A stretch of 16,501 nucleotides of DNA from an uncultured Clostridia bacterium (GCA_947177115.1 CAMWTG010000025.1:1-16501); one strand, 5' to 3'. Positions 7,317 to 15,864 are shown, counted from the stretch's first letter. The notes: generated by a model from the letters alone, not told the origin. Program-made: numbers and translations.

Positions 7317-9086
7317 TTAGCCCGCGCTCTCCTTCGCCACCGCGAACTGGGCGCGGTAGCCGTCAAAGGCGGTGCGGAAGGCGGCATCGGCACCGGTTTT
7401 CAGGGCGTTAAGGTATTCATGGGCCTGATAGGCGTTCAGGGCGGTTTCGATCTGGGCCACAGCGATGTTGGAGCAGTGGTCGCTGACGCGCTCGCAGTTG
7501 GTCAGCAGATCCGAGAGGACAAAGCCCATTTCGATGGTACAGTGGCCCTTTTGCAGGCGGACAATGTGGTTGGACTTGATATCCGCTACCAGACCATCGA
7601 TGACCTGCTCCAGGGGTTCCACTCTGGCGGCCAGACGGAGATCCCCTTCGGCGTATGCCCGGGTGGTGAGGGCCAGGATCTCCTTCAGCGCCTCCAGGAG
7701 AATACGCAATTCCTCCGAAGCCGGTTCGGAGAACTTGATGGATTTCTCATCGATCTCCCGAGCGGTCTTCAGCAGATTCACCGCGTGGTCGCCGATGCGC
7801 TCGAAGTCGCCAATGGTGTGGAGCTGTTTGGAAATATTGCGGCTGTCCTCATCGGACAGGGACTTGCCGCTGAGGTGGACCAGGAGCGTGCCCAGCTGGT
7901 CCTCATAGAGGTCCAAACGGTCCTCATTCTTGATAACCTCCGATGCGGTCTTCTCATCGTATTTTTCCAACAGGGACAGGGAGCGGAGGATGGTCTTTTC
8001 CGCCAGACGGGCCATGTCCACAGTCTTATTGGCGCATTCGGCGATAGCCACCGATGGGGTTGCCAGCAGGCGCTCGTCCAGGAAAGCCAGCTTCTCCTCC
8101 TTCTCCTCGGCATCCTCCTGGACCACCAGGTAGGCCAGCTTCTCCAGCTGCTTGGTAAAGGGTACCAGCAGCAGGGTGGTGGCCAGATTGAAAACACTGT
8201 GGACCATGGCGATACCCGCAGGGCCGATGGCGGCGTCCATAAAAGCGTACTGGAAGAAAAGATCACTGCCGTAAAAGGCCAGCAGGCACACCGCCGTGCC
8301 GATCAGGTTAAAGGAGATGTGGATGACAGATACCCGGCGGGCATTGCGGTTGACGCCGATGCTGCTGAGAAGGGCAGTGACGCAGGTGCCGATGTTCTGG
8401 CCCATGATAATGGGCAGGGCCATGCCGTAGGTGATGCCCCCGGTAAGGGACAGGGCCTGCAAAATACCCACAGAGGCGGCGGAGGACTGGATCACGCCGG
8501 TGAACACCGCACCCACCACAACGCCCAGGAAGGGGTTGGTAAAGGCGGTGAGGATAGCGGCGAACTCCGGCATGTCCGCCAGAGGGCTCATAGCGCCCTT
8601 CATCAGCTCCATACCGGTCATCAGCACGGCAAAGCCCACCATGATGGACCCGGCGCTGCGGGTCCGGGCCTTTTTGGCGGACATGGTCATGATAACGCCG
8701 GCCAGGGCGATCACCGGGGAAAAGACCTCCGGCTTCAAGAGCCGCAGCCAGATCACATCGCTCTCGATGCCGGACAGGGACAGGATCCACGCCGTCAGGG
8801 TGGTTCCCACGTTGGACCCCATAATGACCCCCACCGTCTGCCCCAGCTCCATGATGCCGGAGTTCACCAGACCCACCAGCATGACGGTCATGGCGGAGGA
8901 GGACTGGATGGCAATGGTAATACCCGCGCCCAGCAGCAGACTTTTCAAGCGGCTGTCGGTCATTTTCTTCAGAAGCTGCTCCAGCCTGCCGCCTGCCAGC
9001 TTCTCCAAGCTGGCGGACATGGTGGACATACCGAAGAGGAAGAAGGCCAGCCCGCCGCACAAAGTAATGACGGAAAAAATATCCAT
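7317..9086 (-). CDS. Na+/phosphate cotransporter with C-terminal PhoU-like domain
   Basis: A 589-residue membrane protein of the NptA/PhoU fusion family. The inverted-repeat transporter core shows the paired signatures QSSSAMT (61-67) with GSNVGTT (90-96), and QSSAASV (200-206) with GQNIGTC (229-235), which form the phosphate and Na+ site in this family. About 8 membrane segments fill residues 1-315. The soluble region (about 340-570) has two PhoU-like helical bundles (IGDFERIGDHAVNLL and LLTNCERVSDHCSNIA). The length is usual. It is preceded by AAGGAGCAAGAA and its own promoter. The role is phosphate import, or export/regulation of phosphate in some members; direction cannot be read from sequence. 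No pho genes are adjacent. Confidence 0.93.
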   Translation of the reverse strand: MDIFSVITLCGGLAFFLFGMSTMSASLEKLAGGRLEQLLKKMTDSRLKSLLLGAGITIAIQSSSAMTVMLVGLVNSGIMELGQTVGVIMGSNVGTTLTAWILSLSGIESDVIWLRLLKPEVFSPVIALAGVIMTMSAKKARTRSAGSIMVGFAVLMTGMELMKGAMSPLADMPEFAAILTAFTNPFLGVVVGAVFTGVIQSSAASVGILQALSLTGGITYGMALPIIMGQNIGTCVTALLSSIGVNRNARRVSVIHISFNLIGTAVCLLAFYGSDLFFQYAFMDAAIGPAGIAMVHSVFNLATTLLLVPFTKQLEKLAYLVVQEDAEEKEEKLAFLDERLLATPSVAIAECANKTVDMARLAEKTILRSLSLLEKYDEKTASEVIKNEDRLDLYEDQLGTLLVHLSGKSLSDEDSRNISKQLHTIGDFERIGDHAVNLLKTAREIDEKSIKFSEPASEELRILLEALKEILALTTRAYAEGDLRLAARVEPLEQVIDGLVADIKSNHIVRLQKGHCTIEMGFVLSDLLTNCERVSDHCSNIAVAQIETALNAYQAHEYLNALKTGADAAFRTAFDGYRAQFAVAKESAG

Positions 9087-9142
9087 TTCTTGCTCCTTAC
9101 AGGTTTGTTATTAAGTTGCCCAAATTTTCCCATGATACTCTT

Positions 9143-9171
9143 ATTGTACCACGCCCGGCAAGGGTCCGCAA
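9143..9171 (-). promoter_or_regulatory. Promoter of the Na/Pi cotransporter
   Basis: On the minus strand TTGCGG (9171-9166) and TACAAT (9148-9143) are 17 bp apart, 57 nt before the start codon. The -35 box begins just after the T-rich tail of the upstream terminator, so the intergenic space is very compact. Confidence 0.65.
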
Positions 9172-9173
9172 GA

Positions 9174-9209
9174 GAAAAACAGAAAGATCACCGGAAATTT
9201 CCGGTGATC
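9174..9209 (-). terminator. Terminator of trmO
   Basis: The perfect palindrome GATCACCGGAAA/TTTCCGGTGATC (9186-9209) is followed on the minus strand by TTTCTGTTTTTC, 10 nt after the trmO stop codon. Confidence 0.88.
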
Positions 9210-9219
9210 CTGTCAAAAA

Positions 9220-9894
9220 TTAGGTATGGATCTCTTTCACGGCCAGCGTGCCCTCCTCTACGGTAAAGCGGACTTGGAGCTCCGCGAAGGCCATGCCATA
9301 GACCCGCTGGGGATCCGATTGATAGGAGGGCCTGGGATCCTGGGCCAGGACGGCCAGGAGGGCCTCCCGCTTGTCCGCCGGGACCTTCTCCAGCAGCGCC
9401 GGTGGACAGCGGACCTCCAGGCATTTCCGCTCCACATGGCCGGTAAATCCCCCGGAAGCGCCGGGGATGGCATCGGCATAAGGGAGATAGGGCTTGATGT
9501 CGTAGATAGGGGTGCCGTCCAGCAGGTCCGCGCCCGACACATGGAGGACGGGACCCCGGGGCCCATCGGGCTCCACGGCCTCCAGCCGGACGGCGGAGAG
9601 TCCCAGGGCGTTGGGGCGGAAGGGGGAGCGGGTGGCAAAGACACCCAGGCGCTTATTGCCCCCCAGGCGGGGCGGACGGACGGTAGGGGACCAGGTTTCC
9701 CGGCGGGCCTGGGAGAACTCCCAGAGGAGCCAAATGTGGGTGAAATCCTCCAGGCCGCGGACGGCGTCCGCGACCCGGTAGGGGGGATCGAAAATAATGG
9801 AGGCCCGCAGGGCCTCCACCAGGCCGCTCTGTCGCGGGATCCCGAATTTTTCCTTGAAGTCTGTGTGGATGCGGGCAATGGGGTGGATCTCCAT
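9220..9894 (-). CDS. trmO: TrmO, tRNA (t6A37) N6-methyltransferase (TsaA/VirR family)
   Basis: A 224-residue cytoplasmic enzyme that methylates N6-threonylcarbamoyladenosine at position 37 of some tRNAs using S-adenosylmethionine. The single-sheeted beta-barrel YaeB-like domain is recognised from LEDFTHIWLLWEF (48-60), FATRSPFRPNALGLS (86-100) and GADLLDGTPIYDIKPY (121-136), followed by the usual C-terminal extension. AAGGAGG lies 6 nt before the start. A GC-rich hairpin (9910-9928) precedes the ribosome-binding site. No clear promoter is seen, because the upstream DNA is the repeat element at 9910-10453, which may itself supply or insulate transcription. Confidence 0.93.
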   Translation of the reverse strand: MEIHPIARIHTDFKEKFGIPRQSGLVEALRASIIFDPPYRVADAVRGLEDFTHIWLLWEFSQARRETWSPTVRPPRLGGNKRLGVFATRSPFRPNALGLSAVRLEAVEPDGPRGPVLHVSGADLLDGTPIYDIKPYLPYADAIPGASGGFTGHVERKCLEVRCPPALLEKVPADKREALLAVLAQDPRPSYQSDPQRVYGMAFAELQVRFTVEEGTLAVKEIHT

Positions 9895-9909
9895 GGGGGC
9901 CTCCTTCTT

Positions 9910-10453
9910 TGCCGCCCTTCGGGCGGCAGGGTAGTTTCTTCTTGAATCGGCCCGGGACCTGCGCGGCCCCGGACTCCGCGCCTACTTTTGCCCCGCGGCA
10001 AAAGTAGGCAAAAACGCGCCAGAACCTACGGTTCTGGACTCCCTTGGGCGTTACGCACAGCGTGACACCTTATTACGGGAGAATTTGATTTTTTGCGCTT
10101 GTCCTGTAGTCCGTCCGGTTTACCATACTGCGGGTATGGTTTCCCCTGCTCTGCGTCTATTTGAGGATGTCAACGCAGACCCTACCGTCATACGCGCTGG
10201 ATCTCCCGGGGCAGTTGCGTCAGATGGTCCCCCTTGCAGGGCAGGTTCTTTTTAACAGGGCGTTAGCCGGAGTTCTTCAAGTACCAAGCCACTAGATAAG
10301 ATGCCCGTAGGACCTGCCATTCGATGGCTTCGCCAACCAAATCAGCACCGCACTGCGTAAACTCCCCCGTATAGGGCAAAGGCGCGGGGTCCGGGGCCGC
10401 GCAGGTCCCGGGCCAGGTGCAGAACCAACTGCCCTCGCGCCCGGAGGGCGCGA
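9910..10453. mobile_element. Hairpin-rich non-coding element with ~73-nt terminal inverted repeats
   Basis: The left end (9910-9982) and right end (10381-10453) are inverted copies. The inner 34 nt (9949-9982 versus 10381-10414) match with one difference. The adjacent 20 nt are diverged but alignable. The outermost 19 nt are hairpins in both (GCCGCCC/GGGCGGC and CGCGCCC/GGGCGCG) that differ by paired, compensating changes. Inside are several hairpins: CCTACTTTTGCC/GGCAAAAGTAGG (9981-10008), CCAGAACC/GGTTCTGG (10019-10037), ACCATAC/GTATGGT (10122-10140) and TCTGCGT/ACGCAGA (10150-10179). There is no open frame of note and no transposase, so a non-autonomous element or structured RNA is likeliest. 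No target-site duplication is obvious. It fills almost the entire gap between two genes. Confidence 0.6.
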
Positions 10454-10456
10454 AGA

Positions 10457-11536
10457 TCAGTAGTATGCTACCAGCAGATCCACCACCGTGCCATAAGACT
10501 GAATCCCATCTGTCTGTCCGTAGGACTTCAAAGACGAATCATAAATCTTGGTGCTGACCTGGGCGGTAAGCCCATCGAACTGCGCCCAATACGCGCTGTG
10601 GTACCGCAGGTCCGCCAGGACCGGCTCCGGCAGGAGCGCGCGGATGGCCGCCCAGCGGTCCCGGTCCGCCCGGTAGAGGGCGTTGGACAGCTGAATATAT
10701 CCCATCAAATAGCCGGAATATTGGTAGACCACGTCATCGGAGGCCGTGGCCGCGGCAATGGCCAGAAAGTTGCACTCCTGCTCCGAAGCAATGCCCCGCT
10801 GGTGGGCCAGCTCGTGGGCGATATTGGCCGGCAGGAGGCAGGCGGGGCTGTCCACATTCAGATTGGATTCCCCCGTATAGGGGCTGTAAAAGCCGGTGAA
10901 ATTCATGGCGCTGAAAAGTCGGGAAAAGAGCATCTTTTTCGGGACCCGGTCCCTGCGGGAAAGAAAGGGGAACTCCTGGGAGAGATTGTCGTAAACATGG
11001 ACGCTGGCCGCGAAGATCTCATCCTGGGGCGCGGCAAACACCCCGTCCTGATCCCGGGGGATCCGGTCCGCCGTCTCCGCCAGCTTCTCCGTGAAATAGA
11101 GGGTTACCCGCTCCAGATCCGCGGCGGTGACCGGCTGGGCATAGATGCCGCTTTTCTCCTGGAATCCATCGGCATAATAGTTGACACCCCATCCCAGGGC
11201 GTAGATGGCCGAGGCCGTCAGGAACATGCATGCAATGCCCAGCGCGCAGCCGTAGGCCCCCTCCAGCCGCCGGCCCTTCCAGGTGCGCACCCGGTGGAAC
11301 AGGACCGCCAGCCAGACAACTATCCCAAGGATGAACGCCGCGTAAAACCACTCCACCACCGAGAAGGGGAAAAGATACCAGAGGCAGGCCCAGCCGTCCT
11401 TGAGCTGCTGGGTAAAGCCGGAAAACGCGTTTGCCGACTGCCGGGAACCGGCCGCCAGCCAGTACAGGCCAAATAACGCAAGATCGCATAAAAACCAGAT
11501 ATGTACCGCTCTGTGCCGTTTGAAAAATGCCGCCAT
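10457..11536 (-). CDS. DUF3810 family membrane protein with HExxH metalloprotease-like motif
   Basis: A 359-residue protein. The start at 11536 follows AGGAGGCGGC; the in-frame TTG further upstream lies within the promoter palindrome and is rejected. Three membrane segments are visible near residues 12-29, 53-80 and 93-117, then a soluble C-terminal domain, probably extracytoplasmic. It contains HELAHQRG (241-248) followed by ASEQECNF with Glu at 252 and 254, a zinc-peptidase-like arrangement in which E242 would be the catalytic base and one of the later Glu residues a third ligand. DUF3810 proteins are widespread in Clostridia and Bacteroidetes, without a firm function. The protease role is an inference from the motif. 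It ends 4 nt before the repeat element, whose terminal hairpin may aid termination. Confidence 0.85.
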   Translation of the reverse strand: MAAFFKRHRAVHIWFLCDLALFGLYWLAAGSRQSANAFSGFTQQLKDGWACLWYLFPFSVVEWFYAAFILGIVVWLAVLFHRVRTWKGRRLEGAYGCALGIACMFLTASAIYALGWGVNYYADGFQEKSGIYAQPVTAADLERVTLYFTEKLAETADRIPRDQDGVFAAPQDEIFAASVHVYDNLSQEFPFLSRRDRVPKKMLFSRLFSAMNFTGFYSPYTGESNLNVDSPACLLPANIAHELAHQRGIASEQECNFLAIAAATASDDVVYQYSGYLMGYIQLSNALYRADRDRWAAIRALLPEPVLADLRYHSAYWAQFDGLTAQVSTKIYDSSLKSYGQTDGIQSYGTVVDLLVAYY

Positions 11537-11581
11537 GCCGCCTCCTGTTCTCGCGCCGGTTTGTATTCTGCTTCTATAGAC

Positions 11582-11610
11582 AGTATAACCTCCTGGCAAT
11601 TATTTGCCAA
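11582..11610 (-). promoter_or_regulatory. Promoter of the DUF3810 gene, embedded in a palindrome
   Basis: On the minus strand TTGGCA (11610-11605) and TATACT (11587-11582) are 17 bp apart, 46 nt before the start codon. Both boxes lie in or at the edges of the palindrome at 11583-11620. Confidence 0.6.
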
Positions 11611-11620
11611 GAGGTTATAC
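11583..11620. repeat. 38-bp near-perfect palindrome between AI-2E and DUF3810 genes
   Basis: The arms are 17 nt (11583-11599 and 11604-11620) with one mismatch and a TTAT loop. Without a T-run in either direction it is not a typical terminator, although it lies only 9 nt beyond the AI-2E stop. Because it covers the -35 to -10 region of the next gene, a dimeric repressor site is a good alternative. Confidence 0.75.
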
Positions 11621-11629
11621 CTGCCAATT

Positions 11630-12892
11630 TTATGATTTGTTTGATTCCCCTTCTTCCGGAGGCGCCTCTGCCTTATCCTCCGGCCAGACGGGCTGATGAG
11701 TGGCATAGTTTCCGGAGGCTACCGGCAGTCCCTTCTTTTTCAGCCGGCAATTGGAGAAGGCCCGGACCCCCGCGTAGAGGCAGGCGCAGATGGGCACCCC
11801 CAGGAACATGCCCGCCACACCCCACAGCCCGCCGCCCACCAGGATGGCCACAATGACCCAGAACCCGGAGATACCCGTGCTGTCGCCCAGGATCTTGGGA
11901 CCCAGGATATTGCCATCGAACTGCTGGAGGGCCAGGACGAAGATAATGAAATAGAGGCACTTGATGGGGCTGGCCAGCAGGATCAGGAAGGCGCTGGGGA
12001 TGGCCCCCAGGAAGGGGCCGAAGAAGGGGATCACATTGGTCACGCCTACCACTACGCTGACCAGCGGGGCGTAGGGGAAGTCCAGGATGCTGGAGCAGAC
12101 GAAGCAGATGATGCCGATGATCAGGGAATCCAGCAGCTTGCCCCGGACAAAGCCGGAGAAAATGCGGTCCGTGGCCTTGATCCCCCGGATGAACCACGCG
12201 GCCCGGTCCTCCGGCAGCAGGGTGTAGCACAGCTTGCATCCCACGGCGGAAAAATTCTCCTTGGAGGCCAGCAGGTACATGGACACCATGATCCCCAAAA
12301 ACAGGTTCTTGAAAAACACCAGCACGCCTACCACGCCGCCGGTGACGGCCTGCACCGCCGCCTGGAGCTGGGGCATCAGGTTGTTTTTCACCCAGGCCAG
12401 GGCCTCCTCGTAGTGCTGGTTGAGGAAGATGTCCTCATAGTATTCGTTGAGGACATCCTCCGCCTGCCGGGCCAGATCCGGGTGGTTTTCCAGCAGGCGC
12501 AGCACCCACTCCTCAATGGTCTTATAGTAGATCCTGGCGTTGTCGATCAGCTGCAGCACGCTGCTGTACAGTTCCGGCAGCAGCACCCGCAGCAGGCCGT
12601 ACAGCAGCGCGAACACCACCACCCAGGTCAGCACGATGCTGATGGCCCGAACACCCTTCACCGGCCGTTTCCCCGCCCGGCGGAAAATGATCCGCTCAAA
12701 CCAGTTGACAATGGGGGCCAGCAGATAGGCGATGGCGCAGCCATAGAGAATGGGCGCAAGAATACCAATCATCTTGTGGGTATAGGCCATCACGATGCTG
12801 TCCCGGAACACCAGGTCATAGATCAGCATCACCGCGCATACCACGCACACCGCCGTCAGACCCCAGGCAAAATAGTGATTGTCTTTTTTCAT
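11630..12892 (-). CDS. AI-2E family transporter (PF01594-type membrane protein)
   Basis: A 420-residue polytopic membrane protein. Eight or so hydrophobic segments are visible: two at about 10-60, one at about 83-105, one near 190-210, and a cluster from 255 to 390. The C-terminal part has the family's conserved run YAPLVSVVVGVTNVIPFFGP, then GPKILGDSTGISGFWVIVAI, the diagnostic region of this family. Members have been linked to autoinducer-2 export (TqsA/YdiK) and to Na+/H+ antiport, so the substrate is uncertain. The hydrophilic insert at about 115-185 and the charged tail (about 395-420) look cytoplasmic or loop-like. It has its own promoter. The GGGGGCGG-type ribosome-binding site is slightly atypical. 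Confidence 0.92.
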   Translation of the reverse strand: MKKDNHYFAWGLTAVCVVCAVMLIYDLVFRDSIVMAYTHKMIGILAPILYGCAIAYLLAPIVNWFERIIFRRAGKRPVKGVRAISIVLTWVVVFALLYGLLRVLLPELYSSVLQLIDNARIYYKTIEEWVLRLLENHPDLARQAEDVLNEYYEDIFLNQHYEEALAWVKNNLMPQLQAAVQAVTGGVVGVLVFFKNLFLGIMVSMYLLASKENFSAVGCKLCYTLLPEDRAAWFIRGIKATDRIFSGFVRGKLLDSLIIGIICFVCSSILDFPYAPLVSVVVGVTNVIPFFGPFLGAIPSAFLILLASPIKCLYFIIFVLALQQFDGNILGPKILGDSTGISGFWVIVAILVGGGLWGVAGMFLGVPICACLYAGVRAFSNCRLKKKGLPVASGNYATHQPVWPEDKAEAPPEEGESNKS

Positions 12893-12926
12893 CGCGCACT
12901 GCCGCCCCCTTTATTCTTCTTTTACC

Positions 12927-12955
12927 ATCATACTCAAATTTTTCCGGGATTGCAA
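12927..12955 (-). promoter_or_regulatory. Promoter of the AI-2E family gene
   Basis: On the minus strand TTGCAA (12955-12950) and TATGAT (12932-12927) have a 17-bp spacer, 35 nt before the start codon. Confidence 0.7.
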
Positions 12956-13036
12956 TAGCCTTTCGCGTATGTTATACTGCGCTTATGAAATTTTTAATGC
13001 TTGTAGCTAAATTGTAACAGATTTTTGGGACGGGCT

Positions 13037-13046
13037 GTGCTATAAT
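13037..13046 (+). promoter_or_regulatory. Extended -10 promoter of the large SLH gene
   Basis: TGC-TATAAT (TATAAT at 13041-13046) is an extended -10. No good -35 lies 16-18 bp upstream, so the TGn extension probably compensates. The leader to the start codon is about 60 nt. Confidence 0.55.
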
Positions 13047-13113
13047 GATATATATACTGCACTGCGGAAGCCCCCCGTCTGTTCCATCTGAAGCCAAAGG
13101 AGGAAATGAATAC

Positions 13114-15864
13114 ATGAAAAAAACCAACCGGATGAGAAGGCCCCTGGCCGCCTTGCTGGCGCTGGTTATGGCCCTGACCCTGGCCCCCGCGGCAGGGGCT
13201 GCGGTGGAGGTGTGCCCTTATCATAATGTAAGCTGCATCGAGACTGTGATCAAGGAGGCGAACTGCCACGAGGTGGGCGCCACAAAGTATACTTGTCCGC
13301 AGCCGAGCTGTACATACAGCGTTGTGCGGGAGATGCCGGTCAATCCCGCCAACCACGACATGATCTATACGCCCAACGGCGATGACCGCACCCACGATGG
13401 CGTGTGCCGGGAACACACCGCCGTGACCGTGTCTGCGGAGCCCCACGTTTTTGATGGCGGCCTGTGCGGGAAATGCAATGCGCTTAATTACGCGCAGGTA
13501 GGCATGAACCTGCCGGAGCGGCGGACCGTGCCCATCCCGCTGGGGGATCCCAATGCCAAGCTCTCCGCCGGTGACATTAAGCTGACTCTGGGCAGCGCTG
13601 ACATTACCGGCGACTACAACATCAACTGCCTCTGGTTCTATCAGGGCGCCCAGGTCGCCACCGGCAGCGAATACGCCCTGCCGGCCTCTGTTTACAGTAA
13701 AGAGGGCGTGTACTATTACGATCTGGTCATTTCCGCCGTGCCCAAGGGGACCCTGCACCGGAATACGGTGACCAAGACCTGCAATATCACCGTCCAGGTA
13801 GAGGAGCTGGTCACCGCCTCCGCCGTGGTCACCACCCAGGACGGCGCTCTGCGGCTGGGGGACAGCGATGGCTGGTCCACGGAGCCTGTCTCCAGCCAGA
13901 TCTATGCCCAGGTCCTCTCCGTCTGCGGCCGGGACGCCGCGCCCAGCCATGTACGCTTCAACGATCTGCCCAGCGGCGATGTGGGAAAACTGAGCGTTAC
14001 CAGCACGTCCGCCAGCTACTATTTCCGGGGCTCCAGTGGACTTTTGGACAACGTGGAATTCCTGCCGGGGGATACCGCCGGGGAATTTATGGTCAGCTTC
14101 ACCGCCTATGATACTGCCGGGAAGGCCTACGCCGGCGTGTTGACCATCACCGTGCAGCAGTACGCGGGGGATATGGATGTGGTGTACGTTACCCCCAGGA
14201 ACAGCACCCTGACCATGGACGCCAAGGATTTCCAGAATTTCTGGGAGAAAGTCAGCCCCGGCGGAACCCTGGATTACATCACCTTTGACAAGCTGCCCAC
14301 CTCCGTGGAGGGGGCGCTGTACGCCGGGTATACCTCCAACGTGGTTCCCGGCGTGCAGGTCTGGCTCAGCGATATGCTCTATGTACAGCCGGGACGGGGG
14401 CAGTACGGCATCAGCTCGGTGGCCTTCATCCCGGGCGTGACGCAGAACGGTTATGTAACGCTGGATTTCACCGCCCACGGCACCCGGGGCGACCGGGTGG
14501 TCAGCCGGTCGGGCGTACTGTACATTTTTCTGACCGCCAGTGGTCAATCAGCGGATGTGGCGGTCAGCGCCGCCGCTGGGGGCACGGCTCTGACTGCCGA
14601 TGCCTTCCAGAAGGCATACCGCACCGCTGTCAATGAAACGGAGACAGGCTTCTACATTCAGCTGCTGGAGACGCCTGCCAGCGGCAGCCTGTATGCGGGC
14701 CGCACCGCCGGGCAGCAGGGGACCCGTCTGACGGCGGCAGCCCTGCGGGGCCGGACCTTCGCCTGCGGCAGTGCGCAGGGGGAGCCCATTGCCAGCCTGA
14801 CCTATGTCCCCGGCGCGGCATCGAAGGAATCCATCCGTTATGTGGCCAGCAGCCTTCAGGGGACGCCCCTGTACGCGGGAAACATTGTCTTCACCTCCTC
14901 CGGCAGCACCGCTGCGCCGCTGCTGGTGAAATATAGTACCGCCGCCGCCGGCGTGAGTTTTAAATCCAGCGATTTTGAGACCCTGCTGGGCGCTGACGGC
15001 AGCAAGCTGAGCCTGGTGTCCTTCACGCCTCCCGCCGCAGCGGCTGGGACCCTCTACTACGGCAGGACGGCCACGGCGGGCGGGACGGCCATTACCAGCG
15101 CGAGCAGTTGGTTCAGCGTCTCTTCCTCCTCCTCGGTGGGTGCCTACGCCATGAACAGCGTAAGCTTCGTGCCCGCCGCTGGCAGCAGCGGCACGGTTAC
15201 CATCCCCTTCACCGCCCTGGCGGCCAACGGGACTCAGCATACCGGCAGTGTACAGATCACCATTCTCTCCTCCGATCCCGCATCGCCGGGGACCACCACG
15301 CCCACGCCTGTTAAGACCTTCCCGGACGTGCCCCAGACGGAGTGGTACTATACCTACGTCACCGATCTGGCCACCAGCGGCGTGCTGGGCGGCTATGAGG
15401 ACGGCACCTTCCGCCCCAGCGAAGGTGTGAGCCTGGGGCAGGCGCTGAAGATGATCATGATCGCGGCGGGATACGATGATATCTCCGGCACGGGCTCGGA
15501 CTGGGCAAAGCCTTTCCTGGAGAAGGCCAAGGCCGATAATCTGCTGCCCTCCGGCATCTCGGAGGACCTCAACCGGCTGGTGAGCCGCTACGCCATTGCG
15601 GAGATTGCTGCCAGAGCCATGAAGCTGACGCCTGCAGCGGTCACGGCCTCTCCCTTTGCGGACATGGCGGCGACCTATGAGAAGGCCCCCTATGTGGTGG
15701 CGCTGTACAACACGGGTGTGATCGAGGGCTCCGAGGATGCGGCCACCAAGAAGATCGTTTACCAGGGTACCATGGGCATCCGGCGCAGGGAGTTCGCCGC
15801 CATCATCTGGCGGATGCAGAATTACGTGCAGACCGGAAATGCCAAGGGTACTACCGCTGGATAA
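13114..15864 (+). CDS. Large secreted surface protein with Cys-rich N-terminus, four repeats and C-terminal SLH domains
   Basis: A 916-residue exported protein. The ATG at 13114 follows AAAGGAGGAA and begins a signal peptide (about 1-29, cleavage near AGA-A). Residues 34-121 form a Cys/His-rich region (C34, C41, C51, C61, C66, C98, then H111 to C118-x-x-C121), possibly metal-binding or disulfide-linked. Four diverged repeats of about 115 residues (about 233-348, 357-474, 482-595, 604-718) share a pattern of VxFxPG, a G-T-V stretch, FTA and a final G-x-V-x-I-T-V; they look like beta-sandwich stalk domains. A Pro/Thr linker (about 719-735) leads to two or three SLH units (736-790, 791-845, 846-905; FPDVPQTEWYYTYVTDLATSGVLGG is in the first). 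The SLH part anchors it to wall polymer; the rest faces outside. Function is probably structural or adhesive, not proven. Confidence 0.9.
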   Translation: MKKTNRMRRPLAALLALVMALTLAPAAGAAVEVCPYHNVSCIETVIKEANCHEVGATKYTCPQPSCTYSVVREMPVNPANHDMIYTPNGDDRTHDGVCREHTAVTVSAEPHVFDGGLCGKCNALNYAQVGMNLPERRTVPIPLGDPNAKLSAGDIKLTLGSADITGDYNINCLWFYQGAQVATGSEYALPASVYSKEGVYYYDLVISAVPKGTLHRNTVTKTCNITVQVEELVTASAVVTTQDGALRLGDSDGWSTEPVSSQIYAQVLSVCGRDAAPSHVRFNDLPSGDVGKLSVTSTSASYYFRGSSGLLDNVEFLPGDTAGEFMVSFTAYDTAGKAYAGVLTITVQQYAGDMDVVYVTPRNSTLTMDAKDFQNFWEKVSPGGTLDYITFDKLPTSVEGALYAGYTSNVVPGVQVWLSDMLYVQPGRGQYGISSVAFIPGVTQNGYVTLDFTAHGTRGDRVVSRSGVLYIFLTASGQSADVAVSAAAGGTALTADAFQKAYRTAVNETETGFYIQLLETPASGSLYAGRTAGQQGTRLTAAALRGRTFACGSAQGEPIASLTYVPGAASKESIRYVASSLQGTPLYAGNIVFTSSGSTAAPLLVKYSTAAAGVSFKSSDFETLLGADGSKLSLVSFTPPAAAAGTLYYGRTATAGGTAITSASSWFSVSSSSSVGAYAMNSVSFVPAAGSSGTVTIPFTALAANGTQHTGSVQITILSSDPASPGTTTPTPVKTFPDVPQTEWYYTYVTDLATSGVLGGYEDGTFRPSEGVSLGQALKMIMIAAGYDDISGTGSDWAKPFLEKAKADNLLPSGISEDLNRLVSRYAIAEIAARAMKLTPAAVTASPFADMAATYEKAPYVVALYNTGVIEGSEDAATKKIVYQGTMGIRRREFAAIIWRMQNYVQTGNAKGTTAG

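Noticed and set aside
7155..9266. A 703-codon plus-strand frame opposite the Na/Pi gene
   Set aside because: It is antisense to a clear cotransporter, is rich in Gly/His/Gln/Asp as expected from the complement of a GC-rich gene, and has no recognisable domain.
9910..10453. Possible CRISPR array or tRNA cluster in the gene-free region
   Set aside because: The repeats are inverted, not regularly spaced direct repeats, and no tRNA cloverleaf is apparent.
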